Assembly: GCF_017873185.1 (NCBI RefSeq) | Contig: NZ_JAGGJX010000003.1 | Coordinates: forward strand, 62,001-126,000 | Source of the DNA: Metaclostridioides mangenotii | GTDB taxonomy: Bacteria; Bacillota; Clostridia; Peptostreptococcales; Peptostreptococcaceae | DNA: 64,000 nt | Direction of reading: 5' to 3' | Shown here: one piece after another, positions 16,046 to 25,979 of the stretch | How positions within the stretch are numbered: position 1 is the first letter of the stretch | Layout of the letters: every line of letters starts with the position of its first letter | The notes under the pieces: generated by a model | The model's input: only the letters and a program-made list of their open reading frames with translations | What the model was told of the DNA's origin: nothing | Databases searched by the model: none | Translations under genes and position numbers: made by a program

Positions 16046-16076
16046 AATAGGAGTAAAGAAATACTCCTATTGTATG
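16046..16076 (-). promoter_or_regulatory. SigE-like -10 and hairpin before the Cys-rich gene
   Basis: On the minus strand CATACAAT (16076-16069) matches the SigE -10. A perfect 10-base inverted repeat AATAGGAGTA/TACTCCTATT (16046-16071) overlaps it, so the transcript would start inside the hairpin. The -35 match is weak. Confidence 0.35.
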
Positions 16077-16256
16077 GTATTCAAATTACATTATTTCTGT
16101 TAATTCTACATTATCCATTCAACAATTACATAAAAACTAATATACTATGTAGCATATAAAAGATTTTAAAAGTTATACAGTAGGGAAGCTATTTGTAATA
16201 GGTGGAATAACAGAGGAAGATTTACATAAAAATAACAATTATAATCAATAACTATG

Positions 16257-16559
16257 CTATCTTTTTTTCGCTTGTTTCTCTAATAAGCAGATATGGTTTT
16301 TCAGTATTTCTAATTGTGCTTCAATTTCATTATCTTGATTGTCATTACTATTTAAAACTGTTTCTTGTGCAGCTGAAGTTGAAATATTTTGCCCTATATT
16401 TGTCAAAAAATTTCCGAGTGCATCCTGTTGATCTATATCAAGGTTGTCTATTAATATGATACCTATTATTGAAGATAGAAGCGAAAATTGTTTAGCAGGC
16501 AAGTTAAAAAAACAAGATCCTTTTAAGCAATTTTTATTTGTTTTGTCATTACAATCCAT
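16257..16559 (-). CDS. Probable spore-surface protein of unknown family
   Basis: The start is taken at ATG 16559 (MDCNDKTNKNCLKGSCFF) because AAGGAAGG is 8 bases upstream; nearer GTG/ATG codons are too close. The 100-residue product has an N-terminal Cys cluster (CNDK..NC..SC), a conserved-looking core (LPAKQFSLLSSIIGIILIDN, LDIDQQDALGNFLTNIGQNI), and a C-terminal charged helix (EIEAQLEILKNHICLLEKQ). A good SigK-type promoter lies upstream. The core pattern recalls small proteins encoded beside clostridial collagen-like genes, but no named family is claimed. It is divergent from the collagen-like gene. Confidence 0.6.
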   Translation of the reverse strand: MDCNDKTNKNCLKGSCFFNLPAKQFSLLSSIIGIILIDNLDIDQQDALGNFLTNIGQNISTSAAQETVLNSNDNQDNEIEAQLEILKNHICLLEKQAKKR

Positions 16560-16581
16560 CACCATCACCTTCCTTATTATT

Positions 16582-16608
16582 TATAATATGAAAATATTAA
16601 TTGATAGT
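16582..16608 (-). promoter_or_regulatory. SigK-type promoter of the 100-residue spore protein
   Basis: Minus-strand AC at 16608-16607, 16 bases, then CATATTATA at 16590-16582. This fits AC-N16/17-CATANNNTA of the late mother-cell sigma factor. Confidence 0.5.
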
Positions 16609-16808
16609 GAAGAAATGAATAGCAATGATAACTGATTGGCATGAAATCAATGATTAGATGAATAAGTAATGATTGTTTATTCTAATTAATACTTTACTAT
16701 AATCTTCAAATATGTAAATTATAATAATATTTACAATGATATCACAGGAAAAGTAGTTCTAATTCCAATTATAGACTCAGCTCAGGAGTCAATTATTTAC
16801 ATCAAGTC

Positions 16809-16836
16809 ACGAAAGCTTTATTTTCTACATAATATA
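16809..16836 (+). promoter_or_regulatory. SigK-type promoter of the collagen-like gene
   Basis: AC at 16809-16810, 17 bases, then CATAATATA at 16828-16836, matching AC-N16/17-CATANNNTA. Late mother-cell expression fits an exosporium protein. Confidence 0.5.
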
Positions 16837-16873
16837 TATAGATCGTAGATCAAATAAAGATTAGGAGTTGTAA

Positions 16874-18163
<1,290 letters not shown>

Positions 18164-18284
18164 TCAGCAATATGACCTTTCTAGGGTATCAAGAGTGATT
18201 GCTAGTAATATTTATATGTAACATTTAGATATAAATTAATGTTAGATTATTAGACTTAATAGAAGTTGAAAATGTAGGAGCGCT

Positions 18285-18320
18285 TATTCGTAAAGGATAT
18301 GCGTTCTTTTTTAGCAAAAT
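18285..18320 (+). terminator. Weak terminator after the collagen-like gene
   Basis: GAGCGC and GCGTTC pair across a 17-base loop and are followed by TTTTTTAG. The stem is short, so support is modest. Confidence 0.35.
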
Positions 18321-18352
18321 GACCTTTATATAATTAAATAATTTATTTAATG

Positions 18353-18570
18353 TTATAAAGAAAAAAAAGAGTTTAATTTTTCTACAGCTTCAACCTTTTT
18401 ATCCTCCATTATATGAGTGTAAATATCCATAGTGATACTAATATAATGATGTCCCATTAAAGCCTGTACAGTTTTAGGTGGAACTCCAAATAGCGAGTAG
18501 CAACTATGCCTTAAAGCATAGAATTCCATTTGTGGAATTTCATTTGCGGAATATCTAATTTTTTAGTGTA
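18353..18570 (-). pseudogene. int: Tyrosine recombinase (phage integrase) C-terminal remnant
   Basis: On the minus strand the frame reads YALRHSCYSLFGVPPKTVQA, LMGHHYISITMDIYTHIMED and a charged tail to TAA at 18353. This keeps the catalytic HxxR region (LRHS), the LMGHH histidine and the DIYTH tyrosine of the lambda integrase family. Upstream a direct repeat (ATTCCGCAAATGAA / ATTCCACAAATGGA) breaks the frame and the N-terminal two thirds are gone. It is the end of a lost prophage integrase, next to ligase copy 2. Confidence 0.8.
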
Positions 18571-18687
18571 GCATGAAATAACTTAGTAGGTTTATTATTG
18601 TCCATAGACTCCCCAAAGTCATGTAAGATGTGAATAATAAATGGTAGAGGGTAGGATGAATATTATACTGGAGTACTAAAATACTAA

Positions 18688-18717
18688 TACTTAAAATAGC
18701 AAAGCTTGTACATACTA
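18688..18717 (+). promoter_or_regulatory. Forespore-like promoter of ligase copy 2
   Basis: TACTTA at 18688-18693 and CATACTA at 18711-18717, 17 bases apart, then GAGGGTGAT and ATG 18737. It is the counterpart of the site at 5777. Confidence 0.4.
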
Positions 18718-18736
18718 TACTTATGAGGGTGATTAT

Positions 18737-19668
18737 ATGGATATATTTGATGAAAAAGGGATCAAGCCAATGTTAATAGCAGAAATGCAAGTGGCTTTTG
18801 ACTCTCCAGATTACATCTATGAATTAAAGTTAGATGGAATTAGGTGTATAGCATATTTAGATAAAGATAGTACAGATTTAAGAAATAAAAGAGATTTTAA
18901 GTTAATACCAAGATTTCCAGAACTAGATCAGTTACATAGGTATGTTAATGAAAAATGTATCTTTGACGGTTAATTAATAGCCATGAAAAATGGAGTACCA
19001 GACTTTTACGAATTACAAAGGAGGACTTTATTATCTGATCCCTTTAAAATGCAACTAGCAGGCAAGAAGTATCCAGTAAGTTTCATTGCGTACGATATTA
19101 TTTATTATAAGGATTTAGTTATAGATTTACCATTAATAAAACGTAAAAAACTGTTAGAAAAGACTATAAATGAAATGGATAGATTTGCTATATCAAGATA
19201 TATAGAAACTAACGGAAAAGCATTATATCAAGTTGCGGAACAACAGAAACTCGAAGGTATAGTCGCAAAGGCAAAGGATAGTAAGTATTGGTTTGATAAA
19301 ACGAGTAGAGACTGGATTAAGATAAAATACATGAAAGATGAAGACTTCGTAATTTGCGGTTATATATTAAAAGAAAACAACATGACTAGTTTAATAATCG
19401 CACAATATAATAGAGATAATGAGTTAATCTATAAAGGACAGTTACTTTAGGCGTTAGTCTTAGAAAACTCAATCAGTATAAATATAAAAAAGCTAGTAAT
19501 TCACCTATTAAATACGTACCAAATGGATCTAATAACGAAGATGCGGTTTGGCTAGAGCCAACTTTAGTATGTACAGTAGAGTATATGCCGAACGATAAGG
19601 GTAGTTTAAGGCAACCAGTATTAAAGGGTATTAGAGAAGATAAGTTACCGAATGAATGTAAGGAATGA
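18737..19668 (+). pseudogene. ATP-dependent DNA ligase, copy 2, nonsense and frameshift
   Basis: The product is a close relative of copy 1 (MDIFDEKGIKPMLIAEMQ, ELKLDGIR with the adenylated Lys). GAA has become TAA at 18972-18974 in the DGE motif. The same frame resumes to about 19440, where one lost base (GGACAGTTAC for GGTCACGTTAC) shifts the rest, which is open in another frame to TGA 19668. A Lys codon is also missing near 19115. Here the bases lost in copy 1 are intact (KYWFDKTSRDWIKIKY), so the two copies decayed independently. It lies between an integrase remnant and a terminator. Confidence 0.8.
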
Positions 19669-19845
19669 AAAAAGACTTGAAAACTATCTTAGGTCTTTAA
19701 CGTAGCATATTATACATCAAATAAGGTAGTTCAGTGGTAAGTATGAAGAAATGGTTTGATTATGATAATAAAGGTTTCAAATGTTAAAAATTATATTCTT
19801 TTATCTATTTCTGAATCATTTCTCTTAATTATAATATTAGCATAT

Positions 19846-19880
19846 TGTAAAAAGGAGACTAAAGTCTCCTTTTCTTTTTA
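19846..19880. terminator. Bidirectional terminator
   Basis: AAAAAGGAGACT-AA-AGTCTCCTTTTCTTTT is a near-perfect 11-bp stem with a T run on one side and an A run on the other. It serves the region after ligase copy 2 and the minus-strand DUF202 gene side. Confidence 0.75.
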
Positions 19881-19953
19881 TCTATGAAGAGACCCCTTTA
19901 TTATCTATAGCATACTATAACATTTTATATTATTGCCCATGATTTTGATCATC

Positions 19954-20244
19954 TTAATCAGATATATCTAAATTTATACTGTTAAGATTCTTCCTAACCT
20001 GAAAAAATCTATATATACCTATAGATAAAATCGCAGGTGAACTTACAATAAACACAATTCCTATGCAAACAAAAATCACATCACCGATAAATTTTATAAA
20101 ACCAGCTCCTGCAACAAAAGTACCTACAAATGATCGAAAATATGACAACAATGTCCGTTCATTCGCAAGCTTAGTTCTATCTAGAGCTAAATAATCTCTT
20201 AATATGAGTTTATTTAATAAATTTTCATAATGATTCAAATACAT
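19954..20244 (-). CDS. DUF202 (YidH-like) membrane protein
   Basis: A 96-residue protein with the DUF202 signature LALDRTKLANERTLLSYFRS, two membrane spans (FVGTFVAGAGFIKFIG, VIFVCIGIVFIVSSPAILSIG) and a polar end. Family function is unknown; members are small inner-membrane proteins. It follows the alkylsulfatase gene on the same strand after 56 bases and may be cotranscribed. Confidence 0.8.
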   Translation of the reverse strand: MYLNHYENLLNKLILRDYLALDRTKLANERTLLSYFRSFVGTFVAGAGFIKFIGDVIFVCIGIVFIVSSPAILSIGIYRFFQVRKNLNSINLDISD

Positions 20245-20300
20245 ACACCTCAGTAATATAATTTTAAAAAGTATTTTTCACTATTTTAAAAAATCTCTCT

Positions 20301-22220
20301 TTATGGTTGTACAATGTTAAAGTCCATTGTCATCCTATCGAGAAGATCAAGAAATTGTTGAAACTTAGCCTTATCTCCATCTATTTTCGCATTTCCTGCA
20401 TCAATTTCCTTGTCCAGATCAGATAAATTCAGCAGAACCAAAGTAAGCCTATCGCGATCAATGTATATTGTAATAGCGGCATCCCCATATTTTTTATTTT
20501 CATTGTATAAAATAACTCCATTGCGTAACATAAGGCCATGTTGCGTTCCTCTGTCGGTAAAGAAAATGTTGAGTGTCATATACTCGTCGCCAGCTCTCGG
20601 CCCATTCAGTCGACTTGTCATATAGTCAAAGAACATGTCATCCGTCATACTATAGATCGTACCAAGAGTATCTCCACTTATTGGAATGCCCAGGTTTTTA
20701 CCAGTGGATCCCATACGCAATTCTGCAGCGCCGGTTAAGAAAGAATTACGCCATGTAGCGTTTTCGCACTGGTAACCTAATTGCTCAAAAGCGTCGGCCA
20801 ATAAATAGGCAGCTGCTTGATTTTTAGAATCAGTAAAGACTAAATGCTTTCCTACCTCTACTACCCAGCGGTAATCACCATTATTATAATATTCTTGAAG
20901 TTTCTTAAGCATTACATCAGCACCGCCCATCATCTCCACATAACGTGGCGCACCATCCTTCGGCGGATAAGTATAGAGATTGGAGGGATTACCATCATAC
21001 CAGCCTAGGTAGTGCTGATAGACCGCTTTGCAGTTATGGTTTTCACTTCCGTAGTAGCCACGCATATGCCATTTTTCTGCAATAGAAGAGGGTAGATGGA
21101 ACTGTTCAGCGATTTCCACCATATTGTAGCCCTGATTGATCATGCGTACACATTGGTCATGCATGTATTTGTACCCATCTCGTTGCATAGTTAGCAACTC
21201 AATACAGCGGTTATGATCCCATGTAGGCCAGTGATGTGAGGCACAAATGATTTCAACATCATCCCCCCATTTGTTAATCATATCATCAATAATTTTCCAC
21301 CAAAGTCGGGTGTCGCGCACCTTAGCACCACGCAGTGTTAGTACGTTATGCATTGTATGGGTCACTTCTTCGGCGACGCACAGAACTTTAAAATCTGGTA
21401 AATACATTACCATTTCTGAGGGAGCCTCGGCACCAGGAGTTAACATAAATTCAATTGTTACGCCATCTATGACATGGGTCTCAAATTTCTCTTTGATTTC
21501 CTGTGTAGGCGGTGGTAAGTTTACATCACCGCCTCTAGCTACACTTTTGCCAATACCGGTATCAACCTGACCGGTAGGCGTTTTCGGTAGCATAGAACCA
21601 TATTGATAAAACGCTCTACGCCTCATTGCTGTGCCCACAAATGCATTTTCAGAAATAGATTCAAATAAAAATGACTCTGGCGTAATAATCGGAATTTTCC
21701 TAGAAAGAACATCATCTTCATCTACGACACCCTTGATACCACCGTAATGATCGGCATGACTATGTGTGATCAATACAGCCTTAATATCCCGCTTACCGCG
21801 CTCTGTATAATAAAGGCTCATGCCGGCCCTTGCCGTTTCACTGGCACATAAAACGTCTATCAGGATAATACCTGTGTTAGATTCGATTATGGTTATGTTT
21901 GATACGTCCATACCACGCACCTGATAAACGCCATCACACAATTTAAAAAGTCCATGTATATGATTAAGCTGGGATAGCCTCCAAAGGCTAGGATTTACTG
22001 TGTCAGGGCAGGGTTCGTCTATATCCTCAAAATCATAGGCATCCAGCGCCCACATAATATGTCCGTCCTCTTGAGATTTAATATCTCTTTCCTTTAGGCG
22101 TAAAACAAAACCTCGCTGAGCATCCTCAAAGTCTTTGCTATCCTAAAAATTTAGTTTTTTAATGAAGTCTTCGTTAAACTTCTTTGTATACTTCGTTGCT
22201 GGCTTACAATTATTGCACAT
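20301..22220 (-). pseudogene. Alkylsulfatase (SdsA/YjcS-like MBL enzyme) with an in-frame TAG
   Basis: The full reading frame begins at ATG 22220 with AAGGAG upstream (MCNNCKPATKYTKKFNEDF). One TAG at 22145-22143 interrupts codon 26; the same frame then runs to 20301. The metallo-beta-lactamase core has the metal motif THSHADHYGG, a later CVAEEVTHTMHN and ICASHHWPTWD. Downstream follow the alkylsulfatase dimer domain (GYNMVEIAEQFHLPSSIAEKWHMRG, GWYDGNPSNLY) and an SCP2-like C-terminus (NGVILYNENKKYGDAAITIY). Such enzymes split primary alkyl sulfates to alcohol and sulfate. A start at internal ATG 22055 would lack a ribosome site and ~55 residues. Codon use and composition are less AT-rich than neighbours, suggesting transfer. 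Confidence 0.75.
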
Positions 22221-22435
22221 AATTTCACACTCCTTAATCATAATTATTTGTATTTGATCACAAATTATACTATTTCAACCTAATTAAAGTTGATGATGTT
22301 AATGTTATTGGCCTTATATTCAGATACCTCTGATAAAGACAATGAAGTATGGAATGCTTTTTAAAAGAAAGTTATAGATAGTTCATTAGAATAGTATGAA
22401 CAACAAGGTCAGTAAAAAGTCCATGTAATACAACA

Positions 22436-22732
22436 AATGAGATATTTGACAAGGCATTTGAGCTGTTTAAAATTCATCATCAACCTTTTATACCTGTTAG
22501 AAAGTTAGGGGTTAGAGCATGAAACTTGTCCACATCTAACTATGTACAATTGAGTTTTGGCGATAATTTCAAGGAAATAGAGAAACTTGAAAAGATTGAT
22601 AATACTATAGATAAGCTTCGTTATAGATTTGGGCATTATGCTGTCTAAAGAGGAATATCACTGGTTGACACCGAATTATCGCATATAAATCCCACGGAAG
22701 ATAATGTAATACACCCTACAGCATTTAGATAA
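22436..22732 (+). pseudogene. Y-family DNA polymerase (UmuC/UvrX-like) C-terminal remnant
   Basis: One frame reads IFDKAFELFKIHHQPFIPVR, LSTSNYVQLSFGDNFKEIEK, IDKLRYRFGHYAV and TEDNVIHPTAFR, with a TGA and a TAA inside. This is the little-finger domain and tail of phage/plasmid UvrX-type UmuC proteins, which end near HPxxF. The catalytic palm is gone. Upstream 22300-22435 is too degraded to read. Error-prone polymerases are common beside phage lysogeny genes. Confidence 0.7.
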
Positions 22733-22801
22733 CATAAATGTAAATATTTTCCTATATTTGCTATAATATATATAAAGGGAGTATAAGGAGATTAAATCAT
22801 T

Positions 22802-22966
22802 ATGGACTTAACATTGGCTTTAATTGGAATTTCGGGTGGCATTTTAGGATATGCAGCTAATAGAGAAGATGAAAAAGAGCTAGCACATTTAAAAGAATTA
22901 TTAGACATGGGAGAAATAACTGAAGATGAATTTAACACTAAGAAGAAAGAGTTATTAAATATATAG
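22802..22966 (+). CDS. Small SHOCT-domain membrane protein
   Basis: A 54-residue ORF at ATG 22802 (AAGGAG upstream; TATAAT at about 22764 as -10). An N-terminal hydrophobic stretch (LTLALIGISGGILGYAA) is followed by a SHOCT-like end (LAHLKELLDMGEITEDEFNT). SHOCT tails are oligomerisation or membrane-association modules of unknown role, frequent in phage-linked small proteins. It is followed by a good terminator. Confidence 0.65.
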   Translation: MDLTLALIGISGGILGYAANREDEKELAHLKELLDMGEITEDEFNTKKKELLNI

Positions 22967-22970
22967 ACAA

Positions 22971-23012
22971 TTAAAAAGAGCTGGATTATAAAAATGCTAA
23001 CTCTTTTTAATA
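22971..23012. terminator. Terminator after the SHOCT gene
   Basis: TTAAAAAGAG and CTCTTTTTAA form a 10-bp stem with a long loop. A diverged homologue of this hairpin precedes the matching site at 40498. Confidence 0.6.
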
Positions 23013-23017
23013 ATATG

Positions 23018-23048
23018 TTGGCAATGTCTACAGTTTGCCAACCATGAG
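23018..23048. repeat. Candidate attachment site, copy A
   Basis: TTGGCAATGTCTACAGTTTG continuing to CCAACCATGA is a 30-base stretch with an inverted TTGGCAA/TTGCCAA and about 24 of 30 bases in common with 40498-40527. Both lie just after a hairpin. The pair could be arms of an integration site enclosing ~17.5 kb. Confidence 0.35.
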
Positions 23049-23185
23049 GATTTTATAATAAAATTTGATAAGTGATGTTAAATAATGATAAGTAATATTG
23101 CTTCTTTCAAAAATACGTTTCAGATATATAATAAATAACGTAAAATACTAGTAAGTAACAGTAAATAAAGTATACTCAACTTACA

Positions 23186-23225
23186 CCTCATGTGGAAGCT
23201 GTAAGCAAACTTTGAGAGTATAACT
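23186..23225. repeat. Dispersed 40-bp repeat, copy 2
   Basis: CCTCATGTGGAAGCTGTAAG and the next 20 bases match 6960-7002. A third, partial copy (GCTAAACTTGTTAGAGTATA) starts near 23478. A 13-bp-stem hairpin, AATGTGTGCCATT/AATGGCACACATT, follows at about 23260-23304. Confidence 0.5.
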
Positions 23226-23636
23226 GAATTGTAGCTAAATATAAAGTGCTAAGAATTTGTAATGTGTGCCATTATGAGAACCGAACGGTTTGAATGGCAC
23301 ACATTATTTTATTATAGACTCTAAAATGTCTACAGTTTCATTGTCCATACTTTAACTTCATTTCTTATTGATAAACTTTATGTTGTTTTAATATATAAAC
23401 TATTATAAATAAAGGTGTATTGCACCAAATTACTGAGAAATTAGATTGCCATTATAGAAGTTTTATATTTCCCGAATAAGCTAAACTTGTTAGAGTATAG
23501 CTTGTGTTCAGCAATTTATATTAAAAATATCTGATTTGCATACTATATGCCAATGTAATTTATTTTAGAGAAATAAACAGCTTAAATTATTAAATTGCAT
23601 GACTTATCAATAAAACTGCTAAACGGTGCTTAATTT
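23226..23636. other. Intergenic prophage-end region
   Basis: No gene is seen. It carries the GTGTGCCATT hairpin with an inner ACCGAACGGTT dyad, a partial third copy of the dispersed repeat near 23478-23510, and AT-rich sequence. Confidence 0.4.
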
Positions 23637-24130
23637 TACTAATTAAAATATAGTTTTTCCAAATTAAGTTGATCGTATTGATCAGAAAGATCAATAAAAT
23701 AATCTAACTGCCATTTTTGTGTAGATTCAGCATTATAATTAAGGTTATCACACCAACTAGGATATATTCTGATAGCCATTTTCCCTTTTGAATCTACACT
23801 TGTAAGAATTTTTTTATCAACTAAAATTTTTTTTGGAAATATAAATTGTCCAATTTTATCATTATCAATAATATTAACGACTAATTTTTCTGGTGATGTT
23901 TCTTCATCATATGGCTTATTAACGTTATTAAAATCTTTTTCTCAAAAAGCAACAAAATACCCCTTTTTTTTAAGAGTCTTCTTTGCTTTTCTACTCCTGA
24001 ATCTCTTCTTTTTTATAGAGAAAGTAAAACCTTCATACTCTAGATTTTGTTTTTCTTCAACGATATCATCGATTAATAAATCGTAATTGTTTCTAATAAT
24101 ATTTTTTACAAGAATCAAAGATTCCAATTT
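23637..24130 (-). pseudogene. mepB: MepB family protein, interrupted by a stop
   Basis: On the minus strand the product starts at TTG near 24127 behind GGAGAGGTGATTAAA (LESLILVKNIIRNNYDLLID). It reads FTFSIKKKRFRSRKAKKTLK, KKGYFVAF, then TGA where MepB proteins have Trp (FVxLW.KD), then EKDFNNVNKPYDEE, GQFIFPKKILVDKKIL, MAIRIYPSWC and WQLDYFIDL. This matches S. aureus MepB over its full length; MepB function is unknown although the gene sits in the mepRAB operon there. A second copy with an internal deletion lies at 42957-43145. Confidence 0.7.
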
Positions 24131-24292
24131 AATCACCTCTCCATTCAGGTACATTATACACGAAATTCACACTACTGAGTAAATGATGCTTAAAAGTTGT
24201 ATCACTTGTTTAGTATACTCTAGAAGGTGATTTTATGAAAACATATAAATTATAGGGTCGCTATTTATACTTTGTATATTAATAATTTGTGA

Positions 24293-24655
24293 GCTGTATT
24301 AGGCTTAGAAATTTTTTTACTTAATATTGTTGGATATGATTTCAATCCATATATTATATTCACAGTATCACAATATTTAACTGAAAATAAATCATTTTGT
24401 GATTTTAGATGGACTGAAAAAGTCTTTTCTGATAAAGAAGACTTACTAGTTTTTAATAAAGAAAGAGCTGAAATTACTGAAAGAGTTGTTAAAGATTTTC
24501 TATATCATAGTGCTCATTTATACTCATGTGCCGAAAGAACATTAACAGATAACTATGGAATTGATAAATCAAAGAAAGTTCTCAATAATGTAATGACCAA
24601 ATATAAAAAAGAATTCAGTACTCGAAAATGCGATTTAATTATTCAGTTCAAATAA
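24293..24655 (+). pseudogene. 5'-truncated ORF of unknown function
   Basis: A frame of about 120 codons without a start reads LEIFLLNIVGYDFNPYIIFT, SFCDFRWTEKVFSDKEDLLV, KERAEITERVVKDFLYHSAH and ends KCDLIIQFK. Upstream, a normal start (AGAAGGTGATTTTATGAAAA at 24222) reads only six codons before a stop, so the 5' part is lost or shifted. No family was recognised. Confidence 0.4.
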
Positions 24656-25151
24656 AAGAAGCTTTAGAGCAATGAAGGGATTATGTTATTAGATGTATCA
24701 TGTATAATACTCTTTCATTATTTACATACTAAAGTAAAGAATCAATTGATGAGTCAAGTGGTGGCTAGCGGGGGCCTATTGTGGACGCAAAAGTCAAACT
24801 ATTGCGCAGAAAAGAATAGTTGTATTGAGATTTAGTGTTTTACCTATTTGTATGATATAATATGGTTAAAATCCTGATGTAAAGTATCAGCATAAAATAA
24901 AGAAAAAAGGAAAGTGGACAGAGTAAAAAACCTATGAAATAAAGAACATACAGTAATTATGAATTTATTTCCTTAAATAAAGGGCATTAATGGAATTAAT
25001 TAGGGTTTGGGGGTTGTATTGATAAATTAGATAACAGCTGTTTCTTAAGGGATTGAGATGTATAATAGATCATATGATGATGGATTATTTGCAAATAACT
25101 TACCATGAGTTATAATCTTGAATACAGGTAAAGCGTTAAGGAGGTGGCGAC
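24656..25151. other. Intergenic region upstream of the TetR/oleate hydratase segment
   Basis: No gene is seen. A short G-rich island near 24762-24795 (GTGGTGGCTAGCGGGGGCCT) differs from the AT-rich surroundings and may mark the edge of imported DNA. A likely -10 TATAAT lies near 24857. Confidence 0.35.
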
Positions 25152-25721
25152 TTGGCACAGCAATATACCAAAAAAATGATTTGCGATGCATTCATAAAGA
25201 TGCTGAATGAGCGTCCACTTAACAAAATCACAGTTAAGGCTATTGCTACAGCGTGTGAGATTAACAGAAATACTTTTTATTATTACTACACAGATGTATA
25301 TGCACTTCTGTCAGAGCTGTTCCAAACAGAACTTCAGACAGTCATTGATGAATATAATGATACACTCTCCTGGGAGGAGAGCTTTATTGTGGCTACTAAA
25401 TTTGCTTTAGAAAACAAAACAGCTATTTATCATGTATATAATTCCATGCAGAGAGAAGAATTAGTGAACTATATATACAATGTATCAGGAAATGTTATGA
25501 TACGGTATGTTGAAAAAGTAAGCGATGGTATCTCAGCTTCTTCGGGAGATAGAAAACTGATTGCTTCCTTTTATCAGTGTGCCCTCACTGAAATGGTACT
25601 ACGCTGGATTGCTTCTGGAATGAAGGAAGACCCTGATACTATCATTAGACGAATCGGGTATCTCTTCGATGGAAACATTGAGTTATCCCTTATGCGAAGT
25701 GCTGGTTTAAATGATACCTAG
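25152..25721 (+). CDS. TetR/AcrR family regulator
   Basis: Starts at TTG 25152 behind AAGGAGGTGGCGAC. The 189-residue product has a TetR DNA-binding domain at about 8-55 (NKITVKAIATACEINRNTFY, YYYTDVYALL) and a TetR_C_7-like helical C-terminus (FYQCALTEMVLRWIASGMKE). It lies 260 bases before the oleate hydratase gene on the same strand and is separated from it by a strong hairpin, so it probably regulates that gene rather than forming one simple transcript. Base composition is higher in GC than the flanks. Confidence 0.85.
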   Translation: MAQQYTKKMICDAFIKMLNERPLNKITVKAIATACEINRNTFYYYYTDVYALLSELFQTELQTVIDEYNDTLSWEESFIVATKFALENKTAIYHVYNSMQREELVNYIYNVSGNVMIRYVEKVSDGISASSGDRKLIASFYQCALTEMVLRWIASGMKEDPDTIIRRIGYLFDGNIELSLMRSAGLNDT

Positions 25722-25787
25722 TAAAAAGAAATAGGAGATTACCTTTTTATCAGACATTTTAATCTCAATGCCTAAATATTAGACAAA

Positions 25788-25824
25788 TCAACTGCGGTGT
25801 TCGAATTTCGAACTCCGCAGTTTG
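25788..25824. terminator. Terminator after the TetR gene
   Basis: AACTGCGG-TG-TTCGAA / TTCGAA-CT-CCGCAGTT forms a long near-perfect hairpin followed by TGTTTAT. Confidence 0.75.
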
Positions 25825-25979
25825 TTTATCTAATGAAAAGGACACAAAAAAGCTATATTATAGACTTATACAAACCTTACAGATAATAAGTATTCACAAA
25901 GCTAAAGGAGGACTTATTATTTATTACAAGAATAATATTCTTTAGAAGACTATAAAAAATTGAGAAAGAAGGAGATAAA

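Noticed and set aside
16160-16250. Another endolysin fragment (KDFKSYTVGKLFVIGG)
   Set aside because: It resembles DYKSY..NAYAIGG of the lysin module, but the match is short and the tail motif is missing; left uncalled.
22143-22145. TAG read as pyrrolysine in the alkylsulfatase
   Set aside because: No pyl genes or methylamine enzymes are in the window and this family does not use pyrrolysine; mutation or read error is simpler.
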